A stretch of 64,000 nucleotides of DNA from Planctomycetia bacterium. Its GTDB lineage: Bacteria > Planctomycetota > Planctomycetia > Pirellulales > UBA1268. The translations under genes were made by a program, and so were the position numbers. The notes beneath the pieces are model-generated. The model was not told where the DNA came from. It searched no databases and was given only the letters and a program-made list of their open reading frames with translations. Numbering within the stretch: the stretch's first letter is position 1; each line of letters starts with the position of its first letter. Below, in pieces: positions 16,975 through 26,924 of this stretch. Where the stretch lies: positions 124,001 to 188,000 of the forward strand of contig BJHK01000006.1 in the NCBI GenBank assembly GCA_014192425.1, given 5' to 3'.

Positions 16975-18083
16975 TCGTCCGGCGTGGTGGCCGCGGCGCG
17001 GCCGGCCAGATCGAGCCGGCGCAGCTGCCCGCATGCGGCGTTGATCCGCGCCCCTTTCCGCCGGCGGATCTGGGCATTCACGCCGGCCGCGCGGAGGAGG
17101 TCGAGAAACCGGTCGCGGCTCTCCCGTGACGGCTCCCGCCACGGCATGCCGGTGACCGTGTTGTAGGGGATCACGTTGACGAGGGCCGCCCGGCCGCCGA
17201 GCAGCCGGACGAGCCGCCGCGCATGCTCGGTCGAGTCGTTGACCTGGCCGAGGAGGACGTACTCGAACGTCAGCCGCCGGCCCGATGCCTCCCAGTAGCG
17301 GTCGGCAGCGGCCATGATCTCGTCGAGGCCGATCGCCTTGTTCACCGGCACGAGCCGGGTGCGGGTGTCGTCGTCGGCGGCATGGAGCGAGACGGCGAGG
17401 TGGTAGCCGGGGTTCTCGGCCGTCAGCCGGTCGATGCCGCGCGGCAGGCCGACGGTCGAGATCGTGATCCGCCGCTGCGAGATCCCCAGGCCGTCGGGAT
17501 GCTGGGCTACGGCCAGGGCCGGCAGGACGCGATCGAGGTTGGCCAGCGGCTCCCCCATGCCCATGACCACGATATGGCTGATCCGCTCCGCATCCGGCAG
17601 AAGGGCCACGAGCCGGAGCAACTGTTCGAGGATTTCGCCGCTGGTCAGGTTGCGGATCACTCCGTCGATGCCGCTGGCACAGAACACGCAGCCCATCGCA
17701 CAGCCGACCTGCGAGCTGATGCACACGGTCCGCCGAACGCCGTCGCGGAGCAGGACGCACTCGATCCGCTGGCCATCGGCCAGCGCCAGGAGCAGCTTCT
17801 CGGTGCCGTCGTCGGCCTTGTCATGGGCCGCGATCGCCGTCGTCCAGATCCGGAAATCCGCCTCCAGGCCAGCCCGCAGGTCGCGGGGCAGGTCGGTCAT
17901 GGCGGCGAAGGAGCCGGCCCGGCGGCCGAAGAGCCAGCGCCGAATCGTGGTTCCCCGCCAGGCGGGCTGACCATGGTCCCGGAGCCAGTCGTCGAGGCCG
18001 GTGCCGGGGTCGAGGATGTGTCCCGGCACCCCCGCGGCTCCCGTCGGGGCGTCGGCGGCCGTTTCGGGTGGGCGTTCGTCCAT
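16899..18083 (-). CDS. rlmN: 23S rRNA/tRNA adenine-2 methyltransferase RlmN
   Basis: The 394-residue radical-SAM enzyme shows the CxxxCxxC cluster-binding motif (CAMGCVFC), the two methyl-transfer cysteine contexts (RRTVCISSQVG and GARINAACGQLR), and the SAM-binding VVMGMGEPLANLD. It methylates C2 of A2503 in 23S rRNA and of A37 in some tRNAs. ATG 18083 begins shortly before the conserved domain; an upstream ATG at 18197 is possible and neither has a clear ribosome site. The C-terminal tail after the last Cys motif is Ser/Thr/Gln-rich and is antisense to the small membrane protein gene at 16747-16974. Confidence 0.95.
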   Translation of the reverse strand: MDERPPETAADAPTGAAGVPGHILDPGTGLDDWLRDHGQPAWRGTTIRRWLFGRRAGSFAAMTDLPRDLRAGLEADFRIWTTAIAAHDKADDGTEKLLLALADGQRIECVLLRDGVRRTVCISSQVGCAMGCVFCASGIDGVIRNLTSGEILEQLLRLVALLPDAERISHIVVMGMGEPLANLDRVLPALAVAQHPDGLGISQRRITISTVGLPRGIDRLTAENPGYHLAVSLHAADDDTRTRLVPVNKAIGLDEIMAAADRYWEASGRRLTFEYVLLGQVNDSTEHARRLVRLLGGRAALVNVIPYNTVTGMPWREPSRESRDRFLDLLRAAGVNAQIRRRKGARINAACGQLRRLDLAGRAAATTPDDQANQPSSSTTASTAPSMPPSQTIQ

Positions 18084-18245
18084 GGGATTCGAGGGGGGTA
18101 TGGCGCTGCAGCCGGTCGCATGAGCACGGCTGGCGGCCGCACCAGCCGCGGGGTAGATTTCCCGGTCTGCCGGCGGCCGTTGGGCTGCGCCGATCATGCA
18201 ATCATACCCGGCCCGCGTCCTGCGGCCCTGTCGAGAGGTTTTTTC

Positions 18246-18461
18246 ATGAGCGAGGAGCAGTTCGAGGAACGGACCCGCTGGGTCTATGACGAGCAAATTT
18301 TCCCGATCTGGAACAGTTCCTTCGACAAGTCCGACCGCACGGAAATGATCCGCGACGACCTGTGGGCCGGCCGCAGCATCGCCATCCTCCTCGCCACGCT
18401 GGTGGCGATCGGCCTGGTGCTTTCCCTGGTCACGCTGGCCTACGTCGTCGCCTGGCGGTAG
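18246..18461 (+). CDS. Small single-pass membrane protein
   Basis: A 71-residue protein: an acidic, aromatic N-terminal half (EEQFEERTRWVYDEQIFPIW) and one C-terminal transmembrane helix (IAILLATLVAIGLVLSLVTL). GAGAGG is eight bases upstream of ATG 18246. It is divergent from rlmN and 60 bp ahead of ispE. I do not recognise the family; the soluble part presumably faces the cytoplasm. Confidence 0.65.
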   Translation: MSEEQFEERTRWVYDEQIFPIWNSSFDKSDRTEMIRDDLWAGRSIAILLATLVAIGLVLSLVTLAYVVAWR

Positions 18462-18521
18462 CCGGCGGCGCGTTGACCGGAAGGGCCGGAGCGAGGAGTT
18501 TTTTCCGGAAGGGGGGAACGC

Positions 18522-19511
18522 GTGTCACGTATCGTGCGCATGGCCATGCGACCCGATCGAGCGTCCGCCGACGCGGGCGTCGCGATCCGTGCCGCGGCCA
18601 AGTTGAACCTCTCGCTCGCTGTCCTGGCGCGGCGGTCGGACGGATTTCACGACATCGAGTCGCTGATGGTGCCGGTGGACCTGCACGACATCGTGTGCGT
18701 GCGTCCGGCGCGGACCCCGGGGATTCACCTGTCCGTCCGCTTCGGCGGCCAGCTCGCCGGGCCGCGCGGAGCGGCGCTGGCCCGCGATGTGCCGATGGAC
18801 GACTCCAACCTCGTCGTCCACGCCGTCCGCCTGCTCGCCGCCGAGGCGGGCATTGATCCCAGCCTCGACATCGAACTCGTCAAGGCAATCCCGTCGGGGG
18901 CCGGACTCGGCGGCGGATCGAGCGACGCCGCCGCCGTGCTCCGTGCGGCCGCGACGGCGTGGGGCATCGACTGGCCGGCGGAGCGGCTGGCGACGATCGG
19001 CGCGGCCATCGGCAGCGACGTGCCCTGGTTCTTCGCCGGCGGGCCGGCGATCGCCCGCGGCCGCGGCGAGCGGGTCGAGCCGGTGCCGGCGCTCGTGCCG
19101 CTGGCGGCGGTGATCGCCTGTCCTGCCGTCGGCCTCTCGACGGCGGCCGTCTACGGCCGCTGCACGCCCGATGCCGGCCAGCGCGGCATGGCGCTGCGGC
19201 TGGCCGGCGCTCTGGCCGCCGGCGGACTCGCGTCCGCGCTGCCGTTCATGCACAACGCGCTGGAGGAGCCGGCACGGCGGCTGTGCCCCGACGTCGACCT
19301 GCTGCTCGCGGCCCTGGCCCGTGCCGGCGCCGTGGCGCCGCGGCTCACCGGCAGTGGCAGCGCCTGCTTCGCATTGACGCGGACGGTGGCGGAGGCCCGT
19401 GGCCTGGCGGCCCGCGTGGCAGCGAAAGGTGCCGCCGCCGGGGGCCGCTGGCCGGCGGTGTTCGTGGTACGGCTCGCGCAGCCGGGCCGGCCGGTTGCGG
19501 TCGCGGTGTAG
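18522..19511 (+). CDS. ispE: 4-diphosphocytidyl-2-C-methyl-D-erythritol kinase IspE
   Basis: The 329-residue GHMP kinase phosphorylates CDP-methylerythritol in the non-mevalonate isoprenoid pathway. Family motifs are [20 protein letters not shown] near residues 24-43, the ATP-binding loop [14 protein letters not shown] at 124-137, and [12 protein letters not shown] near the end. GTG 18522 has an AGGGGGG stretch eight bases upstream; ATG 18540 is an alternative. spoVG follows on the same strand, as in many bacteria. Confidence 0.95.
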   Translation: MSRIVRMAMRPDRASADAGVAIRAAAKLNLSLAVLARRSDGFHDIESLMVPVDLHDIVCVRPARTPGIHLSVRFGGQLAGPRGAALARDVPMDDSNLVVHAVRLLAAEAGIDPSLDIELVKAIPSGAGLGGGSSDAAAVLRAAATAWGIDWPAERLATIGAAIGSDVPWFFAGGPAIARGRGERVEPVPALVPLAAVIACPAVGLSTAAVYGRCTPDAGQRGMALRLAGALAAGGLASALPFMHNALEEPARRLCPDVDLLLAALARAGAVAPRLTGSGSACFALTRTVAEARGLAARVAAKGAAAGGRWPAVFVVRLAQPGRPVAVAV

Positions 19512-19639
19512 CAGGCGGGATCGGGCGGTCGATCGCGCCGGGGCGGTGGAACGGCGATGCGGGGACCGTGGCGGCCGGGAACCGGTCCGACCGGCTCCCG
19601 CCGGGGGTGGACGTGCCCGGGGGCGGGCGGGGGGGATCG

Positions 19640-20059
19640 ATGCAGCTCACCGAGGTGCGCGTCAAGTTGATCGAGAACGCGCCGGAACGGCTCCTCGCCT
19701 TCTGCTCGATCACGATCGACGCCGCGTTCGTGGTGCGCGACCTGAAGATCATCGCCGGCCAGTCGGGCCCGTTCGTCGCCATGCCGAGCCGGAAGATCTC
19801 GGGGCACTGCCCGTCCTGCGGCTTCAAGAACGCGCTGCGGGCCGCCTCCTGCAACCAGTGCGGCAACCGGCTCCCGACCGGAGGCCTGCCGCGGGCCGAC
19901 GACGGCCGGCTGCGGCTCTATGCCGACATCGCCCATCCGATCAACGCCGCCTGCCGCGACCTGATCCAGCGGCGCGTGGTGGCGGAGTACGAGGCGGAGC
20001 TGATCCGCTCCCGCGAGCCCGGCTACGTGTCGCGATACGACGAAATCGGCGACGAGTGA
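19640..20059 (+). CDS. spoVG: SpoVG-family protein with inserted zinc ribbon
   Basis: The 139-residue product starts with the SpoVG fold ([33 protein letters not shown]) and the hallmark [11 protein letters not shown], then carries an insertion with four cysteines at 57, 60, 71 and 74 ([18 protein letters not shown]), a zinc ribbon. After it the SpoVG fold resumes with [15 protein letters not shown]. SpoVG proteins bind DNA or RNA and affect septation and gene expression; the zinc ribbon may widen nucleic-acid binding. It follows ispE by 128 bp. Confidence 0.9.
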   Translation: MQLTEVRVKLIENAPERLLAFCSITIDAAFVVRDLKIIAGQSGPFVAMPSRKISGHCPSCGFKNALRAASCNQCGNRLPTGGLPRADDGRLRLYADIAHPINAACRDLIQRRVVAEYEAELIRSREPGYVSRYDEIGDE

Positions 20060-20084
20060 CGCGGGCCGGTCCGGTCGTCGTGCG

Positions 20085-20942
20085 TCAGGCCCGCACGAGG
20101 GCATGAAAATCCCGCGTCAGGCGGGCCGTGACCGGCCCGGGCGTGCCGGTGCCGATCGGCCGGCCGTCGATATCGACGACGGGAATCACCTCGGCCGCCG
20201 TGCCGGTGAGGAAGCATTCGTCGGCGGTGTACAGGTCGTGCCGTACGAGCGTCGTCTCACGGCAGTCGATGCCCGCGGCATGGGCCAGGTCCATGACGGC
20301 GCCGCGCGTGATCCCCTCGAGGATCCCGGCATCGGGCGGCGGCGTCAGCAGCCGGCCGCCGCGGACCACGAAGATGTTGTCGCCGGTGCATTCGGCGACC
20401 TCCCCCTTGTGGTTGAGCATCAGCGCCTCGACGCAGCCCGCCTGCAGGCCCTCCAGCTTCGCCATGATGTTGTTGAGGTAGTTGAGCGACTTGATCCGCG
20501 GTGACAGCGCCGCCGACTGCGTCCGCTGCGTCGCCGCCGTCACGATCCGCAGCCCCTTCTCGTAGAACTCGCGCGGATAGAGGCTGATCGTGTCGGCGAT
20601 CACGATCACCTGCGGGTTGCTCGTCCGGTTGGGATCGAGGCCGAGCGAGCCGGCGCCGCGGGTGACGACGAGGCGGACGTAGCCGTCGGCGAGGCCGTTG
20701 GCAGCGAGTGTATCGACGACGGCCTGGGCGACCGCCTCCTTGGAGAGGGGGATCTGCAGGCAGATCGCCCGGGCGCTGGCGAACAGCCGATCAAGGTGGG
20801 CGTCGAGGCGGAACACCCGGCCGGCGTAGGACCGCAGCCCCTCGAAAACACCGTCGCCGTAGAGCAGGCCGTGGTCGAAAACGCTCACCCGGGCCTCGTC
20901 CTCGGGGACGATCCGGTCGTTCATGAAGATCTTGCGTGCCAT
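20085..20942 (-). CDS. ilvE: Branched-chain amino acid aminotransferase
   Basis: The 285-residue fold-type IV PLP enzyme shows FDHGLLYGDGVFEGLRSY at the start, the PLP Schiff-base lysine K151 in SPRIKSLNYLNN, and the phosphate-binding region GEVAECTGDNIFVV and GILEGITRGAV. It most likely interconverts branched-chain amino acids and their 2-oxo acids; a D-amino-acid transaminase or aminodeoxychorismate lyase role is less likely. It lies downstream of the LolCD genes on the same strand with an 82-bp gap. Confidence 0.88.
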   Translation of the reverse strand: MARKIFMNDRIVPEDEARVSVFDHGLLYGDGVFEGLRSYAGRVFRLDAHLDRLFASARAICLQIPLSKEAVAQAVVDTLAANGLADGYVRLVVTRGAGSLGLDPNRTSNPQVIVIADTISLYPREFYEKGLRIVTAATQRTQSAALSPRIKSLNYLNNIMAKLEGLQAGCVEALMLNHKGEVAECTGDNIFVVRGGRLLTPPPDAGILEGITRGAVMDLAHAAGIDCRETTLVRHDLYTADECFLTGTAAEVIPVVDIDGRPIGTGTPGPVTARLTRDFHALVRA

Positions 20943-21024
20943 GGGGCGTCGCCTCGTGGGAGTGCGGGTGTCGCGATTGCCGGCCGGAGTCGGGGCCCGT
21001 GCCCGCAGCGAACGTCCCGCGGGG

Positions 21025-21724
<700 letters not shown>

Positions 21725-21732
<8 letters not shown>

Positions 21733-23431
21733 GCCGCAGGGCCTCCACGGGGTGGAGCCGGGCCGCCCGCAGCGCCGGCAGCACGCTCGCCGCCACGGCG
21801 ATCGCCACGGCGCCGACGATGATCCAGGCCACCGTCTCCGGATCGACGATCGTGGGGATCTTGTGGAAGTAGTAGATCGAGGGGTCGAAGACCTGGCGGC
21901 CGGAGAGCCATTCGACGAGACCGCGGATCTGGTTCAGGTTCCGCACGAAGGCCAGCCCGAGGCCGAGGCCCGCCCCCGCGCCGACGAGGCCGAGGAACAG
22001 GCCGTAGCCGAGAAAGATGCCGGCGATGCCCGACGCACCGGCGCCGAGCGACTTGAGGATGCCGATGTCCCGCGTCTTCTCCACCACGATCATGAAGAAG
22101 ATGGCGAGGATGCCGAAGCCGGCCACGGCGATGATCAAAAACAGGAGGATGTTGAGCACTGACATCTCCATCTCCACGGCGGCCAAGAGCGGCCCCTGCC
22201 GGTCGCGCCACGTGGCGATGTCGTAGAGTTCGGGAGAGAAGACGCTGCGCAGCCGGTCGCGGACGGTCACCAGGTCGGCGCCGGGAGCGAGCCGGATCTG
22301 GATCTGATTGACGCTCGTCAGGCCGCTCTGCGGGTCGATCATCCCGCGCATCCGCTGCACCGCGGCGATCGGCACGAAGACGAAGTTCGTGTCGTACTCG
22401 CTCATCTTGCTCTCGTAGAAATCGACGATCGTGAACGTGTCGCTGACCGCCTTGGGCGGCGTGCCGGCGGTCGTGGTCATGATCTTCACGTCGTCGCCCG
22501 GGAGCTTGAGGAACCGGTCGATGCCCTTGGTATCACGGAAGCTCATCAGGCCGAAGCCGGGCACGACGCCGGTGAACTGGGCGGTCGCCGGGTCGGCCGC
22601 GGGCTCGGTGTCGGGCCGGGCGGCGAGAAACGGGTCGGCCGCCGGCGCGTCGGCGGGCCGCGCGGGCGGCTCGGTCGGGGCCGGCTCGTCGGCGGCCGAC
22701 CGTTCCGTCGGGGTGATCGCCGCCGGCGGAGCCGGTTCCCGACCGGCGGCGTCGGGGGGGCCGTCCGTGCCCGTCGAGGCGAGGACGAGATCGACCTGGC
22801 GATCGACCGAGATCGCAGGGCGGGCCTGCGTCCCGACCTTCGTCTCCGGCAGCGCGGTCTTCTCCGCCTCAACGCGGCGCAGCCGCTCCCATTCGGCGAA
22901 CCGCCGCCTGTGGCCCCAGCCGGCCGTTCCCAGCGCCGGCCGGGTCGGCTCGGGCGTCGGCCCGTCGGCCTGGCTGTCGATCGTGTCGTAACCAGCCTCG
23001 CGCAGGTCGAAGGACAGCTGGCGGCGGTTGTCGGGATGCTGGAGGAAGCGGCCGAAGTCGCTGACCTGCGCATGGGTCGCCTCGTCGATGCCGACGAGCA
23101 TGATCGGCCGGAGGACGTTCTGGCCGCGGATCTGGAAGCTGATCATCGCCGGCGTGGTCACCGTCGGCGTCATCCCGGCGATGGCGTCCCCGGCGACCCG
23201 GCGGATCTCGCGCATGTGCCAGTCGGGATCCTGGAAGCCGGAGTCGGAGTGGGTTGCGAAGACGATGTCGGAGAGGATGCCGTGGATCCGGTCCTGCATC
23301 TCATGGGAGAAGCCCGCCATCACGGCGTTGACCACGATCATCGTGGCCACGCCGAGCGTGACGCTGACCACGCTCGCCAGCGCGATCCAGCGGGTGCGGA
23401 GGTAGCGCCAGCAGAGGAGGAGCTTGTACAT
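21725..23431 (-). CDS. lolC: ABC permease, LolC/LolE (FtsX) type with long Pro-rich insert
   Basis: A 568-residue permease with an N-terminal transmembrane helix (IALASVVSVTLGVATMIVVN) and MAGFSHEMQDRIHGIL typical of LolC/E, and three C-terminal helices of the FtsX domain (LLFLIIAVAGFGILAIFFMI, GLFLGLVGAGAGLGLGLAFV, IIVGAVAIAVAASVLPALRA). Between them the periplasmic domain is expanded by about 140 residues rich in Pro, Ala and Asp (TDGPPDAAGREPAPPAA and onwards), which is not part of the E. coli proteins. Homodimeric with LolD it would extract lipoproteins for transfer to the outer membrane. Confidence 0.85.
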
Positions 23432-23733
23432 GGCGGCCGGTGACGGGGGGGTCTACGGGGCGGGAGACGGTAGCACAGGCTCCACCCCTGTCCTAGCCCG
23501 GAATTCACGGCTTCGCGGCTGAGCAGGGGCACCGATACCGAGGCCGCCATGGCGGCGATTCCTGCACCACCATGGGCGGCATCGACTGTTGGGGAGCCGA
23601 AGGCCGGCCGTCAGGGTGCGTTGAAATTCACTCCCGTCCCCGATTTCCCCCTGCGGAGGGTGCCTGTCCTCACAGCACTCACAGCACCGGTGGCACGCGG
23701 TCCTCGCAGGGACGGTATTCGGCCCGCGGCCGG
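23432..23733. other. Gene-free interval between lolC and lysS
   Basis: Both flanking genes read to the left, so this holds the 3' end of the lysS transcript and the lolC promoter. I see no conserved gene, strong terminator hairpin or repeat here. Confidence 0.6.
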
Positions 23734-25245
23734 TCAGTCGGCCCGCGGGCGCTGGATCGGAAACAGGATCACGTCGCGGATGCTCGGCGCCGCCGTGAGA
23801 AACATCACCAGCCGGTCGATGCCGATGCCGAGACCGCCCGCCGGGGGCATGCCGTGCCGCAGGGCGCGGATGAAGTCGGTGTCCATGCGGGCCATCGACT
23901 CGTCGGCCGACAGGCCGGCGAGCTGGGTGCGGAACAATTCTTCCTGCAGGTCGGGGTCGTTGAGCTCGGTGTAAGCGTTTGCGAGCTCGATCCCCGCCAC
24001 GTAGAGCTCGAACCGCTCCGCCACGTGCGGGGCGCCGGCCTTGCGCTTGGTGAGCGGGCAGACCGCGGCCGGATAGTCGAGGACGAACACCGGCCCGGAG
24101 AGCGTCTTCTCCACCGTGGCCTCGAAGAGGTCGCTCTTGACGACGTCGGGATGCCGGCCGGCCGTCTCGATGCCGGCCGCGGCCGCGGCAGCCGCGACGC
24201 TCGCCGGGTCGGCGGGATCGCAGCCGGCCGCCGCGCGGAGCAGGTCGTCGTAGTGGGCGCGGCGGAAGGGGGGCGTGAGATCGACCGTGTGCCCGAGCCA
24301 CTCGAACCGCTCGGGTGCGCCGGCGGCCCGCGCAGCGGCGACGATGAGCGCCTCGGTGAGGTCCATCATCGTGCCGTAGTCGCCGTAGGCCTCGTAGGCC
24401 TCGAGCATGGTGAACTCCGGATTGTGCCGCGGGCTCACCCCCTCGTTGCGATAGACGCGGCCGAGCTCGAAGACCCGCTCCAGGCCGCCGACGAGGAGCC
24501 GCTTGAGGTGCAGCTCCAGCGCGATCCGCAGCACCAGCGGCATGTCGAGCGCGTTGTGGTGGGTGGTGAACGGCCGGGCCGCCGCGCCGCCGGCCGACTC
24601 CTGCAAGGTCGGCCCCTCGACCTCGAGGTAGCCGCGGTCGGCGAGCGTGCGCCGGATCGCCTCCACGATCCGGCTCCGGGCCACGAACCGGTCGCGGACG
24701 CCGTCGCCGTGGATCAGGTCGAGGTACCGCATCCGCTGGCGGAGGTCGGCATCGACGAGGCCGTGGTACTTGTCCGGGGGCGTCTCCAGCGACTTGGTGA
24801 GGAACGTGATCCCGGTGGCGAACACGGTCATCTCGCCGGTCTTCGACCAGCCGAGCCGGCCGTCGATGCCGACGATGTCGCCGAGGTCGAGGCAGTCGAC
24901 GACCTTCCAGGCTTCGGGGCCGACCTGCTTCTTGCCGAGCATGATCTGGATCCGGCCGGTGCGGTCGTGGAGATCGATGAACACGAGGCTGCCGGCGCTG
25001 CGCAGGAGCATGATCCGGCCGGCGACGCGGACCGTGGGGCCGGCATCGCTCTCCTTCGGCAGCGCCTCCCCCTGGCCGCGAACGTCGGCGATCGGGAGCG
25101 AGTCATCGAACCGCTGTCCGAAGGGATCGATACCGAGCACCCGGAGTCGCTCGAGCTTGTCGCGCCGGGCCTGCTGCAGGGCGGCGCCGGTGCCGCGGGG
25201 CGCGTCGGCGGCGGGATCGGTGGCAGGGCGGGGGGAGTCGGCCAT
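23734..25245 (-). CDS. lysS: Lysyl-tRNA synthetase, class II
   Basis: The 503-residue enzyme attaches lysine to tRNA-Lys. It has an OB-fold anticodon domain (VAGRIMLLRSAGSLVFIDLH), the class II motif 2 (RVYRNEGVSPRHNPEFTMLE) and motif 3 (GGLGIGIDRLVMFLTAAPSI), as well as VEGPTLQESAGGAAARPF at the start of the catalytic domain. The length agrees with bacterial LysS. It is transcribed leftward as a probable single gene, divergent from the glyoxalase-like gene. Confidence 0.96.
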   Translation of the reverse strand: MADSPRPATDPAADAPRGTGAALQQARRDKLERLRVLGIDPFGQRFDDSLPIADVRGQGEALPKESDAGPTVRVAGRIMLLRSAGSLVFIDLHDRTGRIQIMLGKKQVGPEAWKVVDCLDLGDIVGIDGRLGWSKTGEMTVFATGITFLTKSLETPPDKYHGLVDADLRQRMRYLDLIHGDGVRDRFVARSRIVEAIRRTLADRGYLEVEGPTLQESAGGAAARPFTTHHNALDMPLVLRIALELHLKRLLVGGLERVFELGRVYRNEGVSPRHNPEFTMLEAYEAYGDYGTMMDLTEALIVAAARAAGAPERFEWLGHTVDLTPPFRRAHYDDLLRAAAGCDPADPASVAAAAAAAGIETAGRHPDVVKSDLFEATVEKTLSGPVFVLDYPAAVCPLTKRKAGAPHVAERFELYVAGIELANAYTELNDPDLQEELFRTQLAGLSADESMARMDTDFIRALRHGMPPAGGLGIGIDRLVMFLTAAPSIRDVILFPIQRPRAD

Positions 25246-25442
25246 GACGGGAACGGACCTGCTGGAAAGGGGGCTTGCGTGCCGCGTGCCGTGCGCCGGG
25301 CACGGACCGCGAGCGGGATTGTCGGGTCTGCGAGCTTTTTGGAGAAGGGGCGGGAAGGGAGTGACGGAGCGATGTGGTAGAACTCCCGGCGATCGGCCGC
25401 GGCGGCCGGCGTTTCGTGCTCGGGGAGCGAGGGCGTGGCGGC

Positions 25443-25868
25443 ATGACGGGAGATATCCCTGAGCGACCGGCCCTGTATGCCGTCGAGCTGCGGACCGCGC
25501 ACTGGGCGGCGTCGGTCGCGTGGTATCGCGACGTCCTCGGGCTCAGGGTGCTCGTGCGATCCGCCGAGGAGGGCTACGCGCTGCTGGCAGCCGGTGACGC
25601 GCGGCTGGCGATCCTCGCCCGGCCGGCGGCGGCCGGACCGAGCGACCGCTGGAGTCTGGCGTTCGAGGTCGCCGACCTCGACGCAACCCGGGGCCGGCTG
25701 GCGGCCGCGTCGGCCGCACCGGGAGAGCCGCGGACCCACGCCGAGGGCTATCGGGAGCTCACCGTCGCGGACCCGGACGGCAATCGCATCCGCTTGTTCA
25801 CCTGGCCGAAGGATGGCCCGGTCAATGGCCCCTCCGCAACCGTTTCTCGGCCGATGAGCGGCTCGTGA
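25443..25868 (+). CDS. VOC/glyoxalase-superfamily protein
   Basis: The 141-residue single-domain protein shows the vicinal-oxygen-chelate pattern: AVELRTAHWAASVAWYRDVL followed by LGLRVL in the first beta-alpha-beta unit and YRELTVADPDGNRIRLFTW in the last. Such proteins act as dioxygenases, isomerases or antibiotic-binding proteins, and the metal ligands are not complete enough to tell which. ATG 25443 starts the domain; no strong ribosome site is seen. Confidence 0.8.
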   Translation: MTGDIPERPALYAVELRTAHWAASVAWYRDVLGLRVLVRSAEEGYALLAAGDARLAILARPAAAGPSDRWSLAFEVADLDATRGRLAAASAAPGEPRTHAEGYRELTVADPDGNRIRLFTWPKDGPVNGPSATVSRPMSGS

Positions 25869-25879
25869 GCCACCCCCCG

Positions 25880-25900
25880 CCCTCTCCCAGAGGGAGAGGG
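25880..25900. repeat. REP-like hairpin
   Basis: CCCTCTCCC pairs with GGGAGAGGG around AGA, a perfect 9-bp stem. It follows the glyoxalase-like gene and is the same element as the hairpins that bracket the tandem repeat at 2209-2493. It may act as a terminator for the upstream gene. Confidence 0.7.
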
Positions 25901-25967
25901 AGAGATGCTGCGGGGCCCGACGAACCGCTCGATCTCTTCGGCATGGGCGAGAGTTCCGAGCGCGTGG

Positions 25968-26276
25968 TCAGGCAGCGCTGCCGGCGGCGATCAGGCGGCG
26001 GATACGATCGACCACGAATGGCAGGCGGTCCTGGCTGTCGGAGTCGGGCATGAGGTGCGCGGCGACAAGAACCTCTGAGTCGCCTCGGGCAAGAAGCTGC
26101 GCCAGCCGATCGGCCACGTAGGCCCGCAGGTCAGGCGGCGCGGCGGCGAGGTCGGCGACGATCTCCCGCAGCCTGGTCAATGGCACCTTGGCCCACGCGA
26201 TCCGCGAGGTGACGTGTGAGCGGGGCTTTTGATTCGCGTCGCAGCCGCGCAGCAAACCATGTGAAGGCGGCACCAC
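25968..26276 (-). CDS. Hypothetical protein, possibly a remnant
   Basis: An open frame of 102 residues beginning at GTG. Only the C-terminal two thirds (TRLREIVADLAAAPPDLRAY, then VADRLAQLLARGD) looks like a real helical protein, while the start is arginine-rich and without a ribosome site. It lies 48 bp after the DUF983 gene on the same strand. It may be the 3' end of a decayed gene. I do not recognise the family. Confidence 0.3.
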   Translation of the reverse strand: MVPPSHGLLRGCDANQKPRSHVTSRIAWAKVPLTRLREIVADLAAAPPDLRAYVADRLAQLLARGDSEVLVAAHLMPDSDSQDRLPFVVDRIRRLIAAGSAA

Positions 26277-26324
26277 CGAGGTCGCGGAAGCCCTTGCCGC
26301 CGGCTGAGGCGGCGAGAGAAACGA

Positions 26325-26924
26325 TCAGCGCGAGTCCGTGAGTACCGTTCCCGGGTCGTCGGCGGGAGGCGTGGCGGCGCCGCTGAAGAAGATCGCCGCC
26401 AGCGCCATGCCGAGGCCGAAGAGAATGATCAGCGCGAGCACCGCGCCCATCAGGCAACCGGCGGTCGCGTCGTCGCCGGCCAGGGCGGTGAGCTGCCGGT
26501 CCGGAAGCATCCCGCCGGCGTGGGGCAGGGCTTCGGTCGGCGTGTCGTCGTGACGGTTCACGCTGCTGTCGAGGGCCAGCAGCAGGCTGCGGGCATGGCG
26601 GAAAAAGAGCACGGGCAGGAGCACCGCCACGGCGACGCTGATCGCCAGCGCCGCCTCGGCCGACAGCCCGGCGCCGAGCACCAGCGCCGCGTAGAGCGCG
26701 CCGGTGACGATCACCGTGATGCCATAGTTGACGTAGATCGACCCCAGGTAGAAGCCGGGATCGCGGACGAAGGACAGGCCGCAGGCAGGGCAGCGGTCGT
26801 GCATGCGGAACCAGCCGCGAAACAGCGGGCTCGTGCCACACCGCGGGCAGACGAGCCGCAGCCCGCGCCCGAGGACCACGCCCCGGCCCCCGGCCCGCGC
26901 GGGTGTGGGGTGCGGCTCGTTCAT
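26325..26924 (-). CDS. DUF983 zinc-ribbon membrane protein
   Basis: The 199-residue product has the DUF983 signature: a zinc ribbon (CPRCGTSPLFRGWFRMHDRC, then PACG) followed by DPGFYLGSIYVNYGITVIVT and two close membrane helices, then a further C-terminal helix (LMGAVLALIILFGLGMALAA). The role is unknown. Its ATG overlaps the stop of the upstream O-methyltransferase gene by 4 bp (ATGA), so the pair is translationally coupled. Confidence 0.85.
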   Translation of the reverse strand: MNEPHPTPARAGGRGVVLGRGLRLVCPRCGTSPLFRGWFRMHDRCPACGLSFVRDPGFYLGSIYVNYGITVIVTGALYAALVLGAGLSAEAALAISVAVAVLLPVLFFRHARSLLLALDSSVNRHDDTPTEALPHAGGMLPDRQLTALAGDDATAGCLMGAVLALIILFGLGMALAAIFFSGAATPPADDPGTVLTDSR

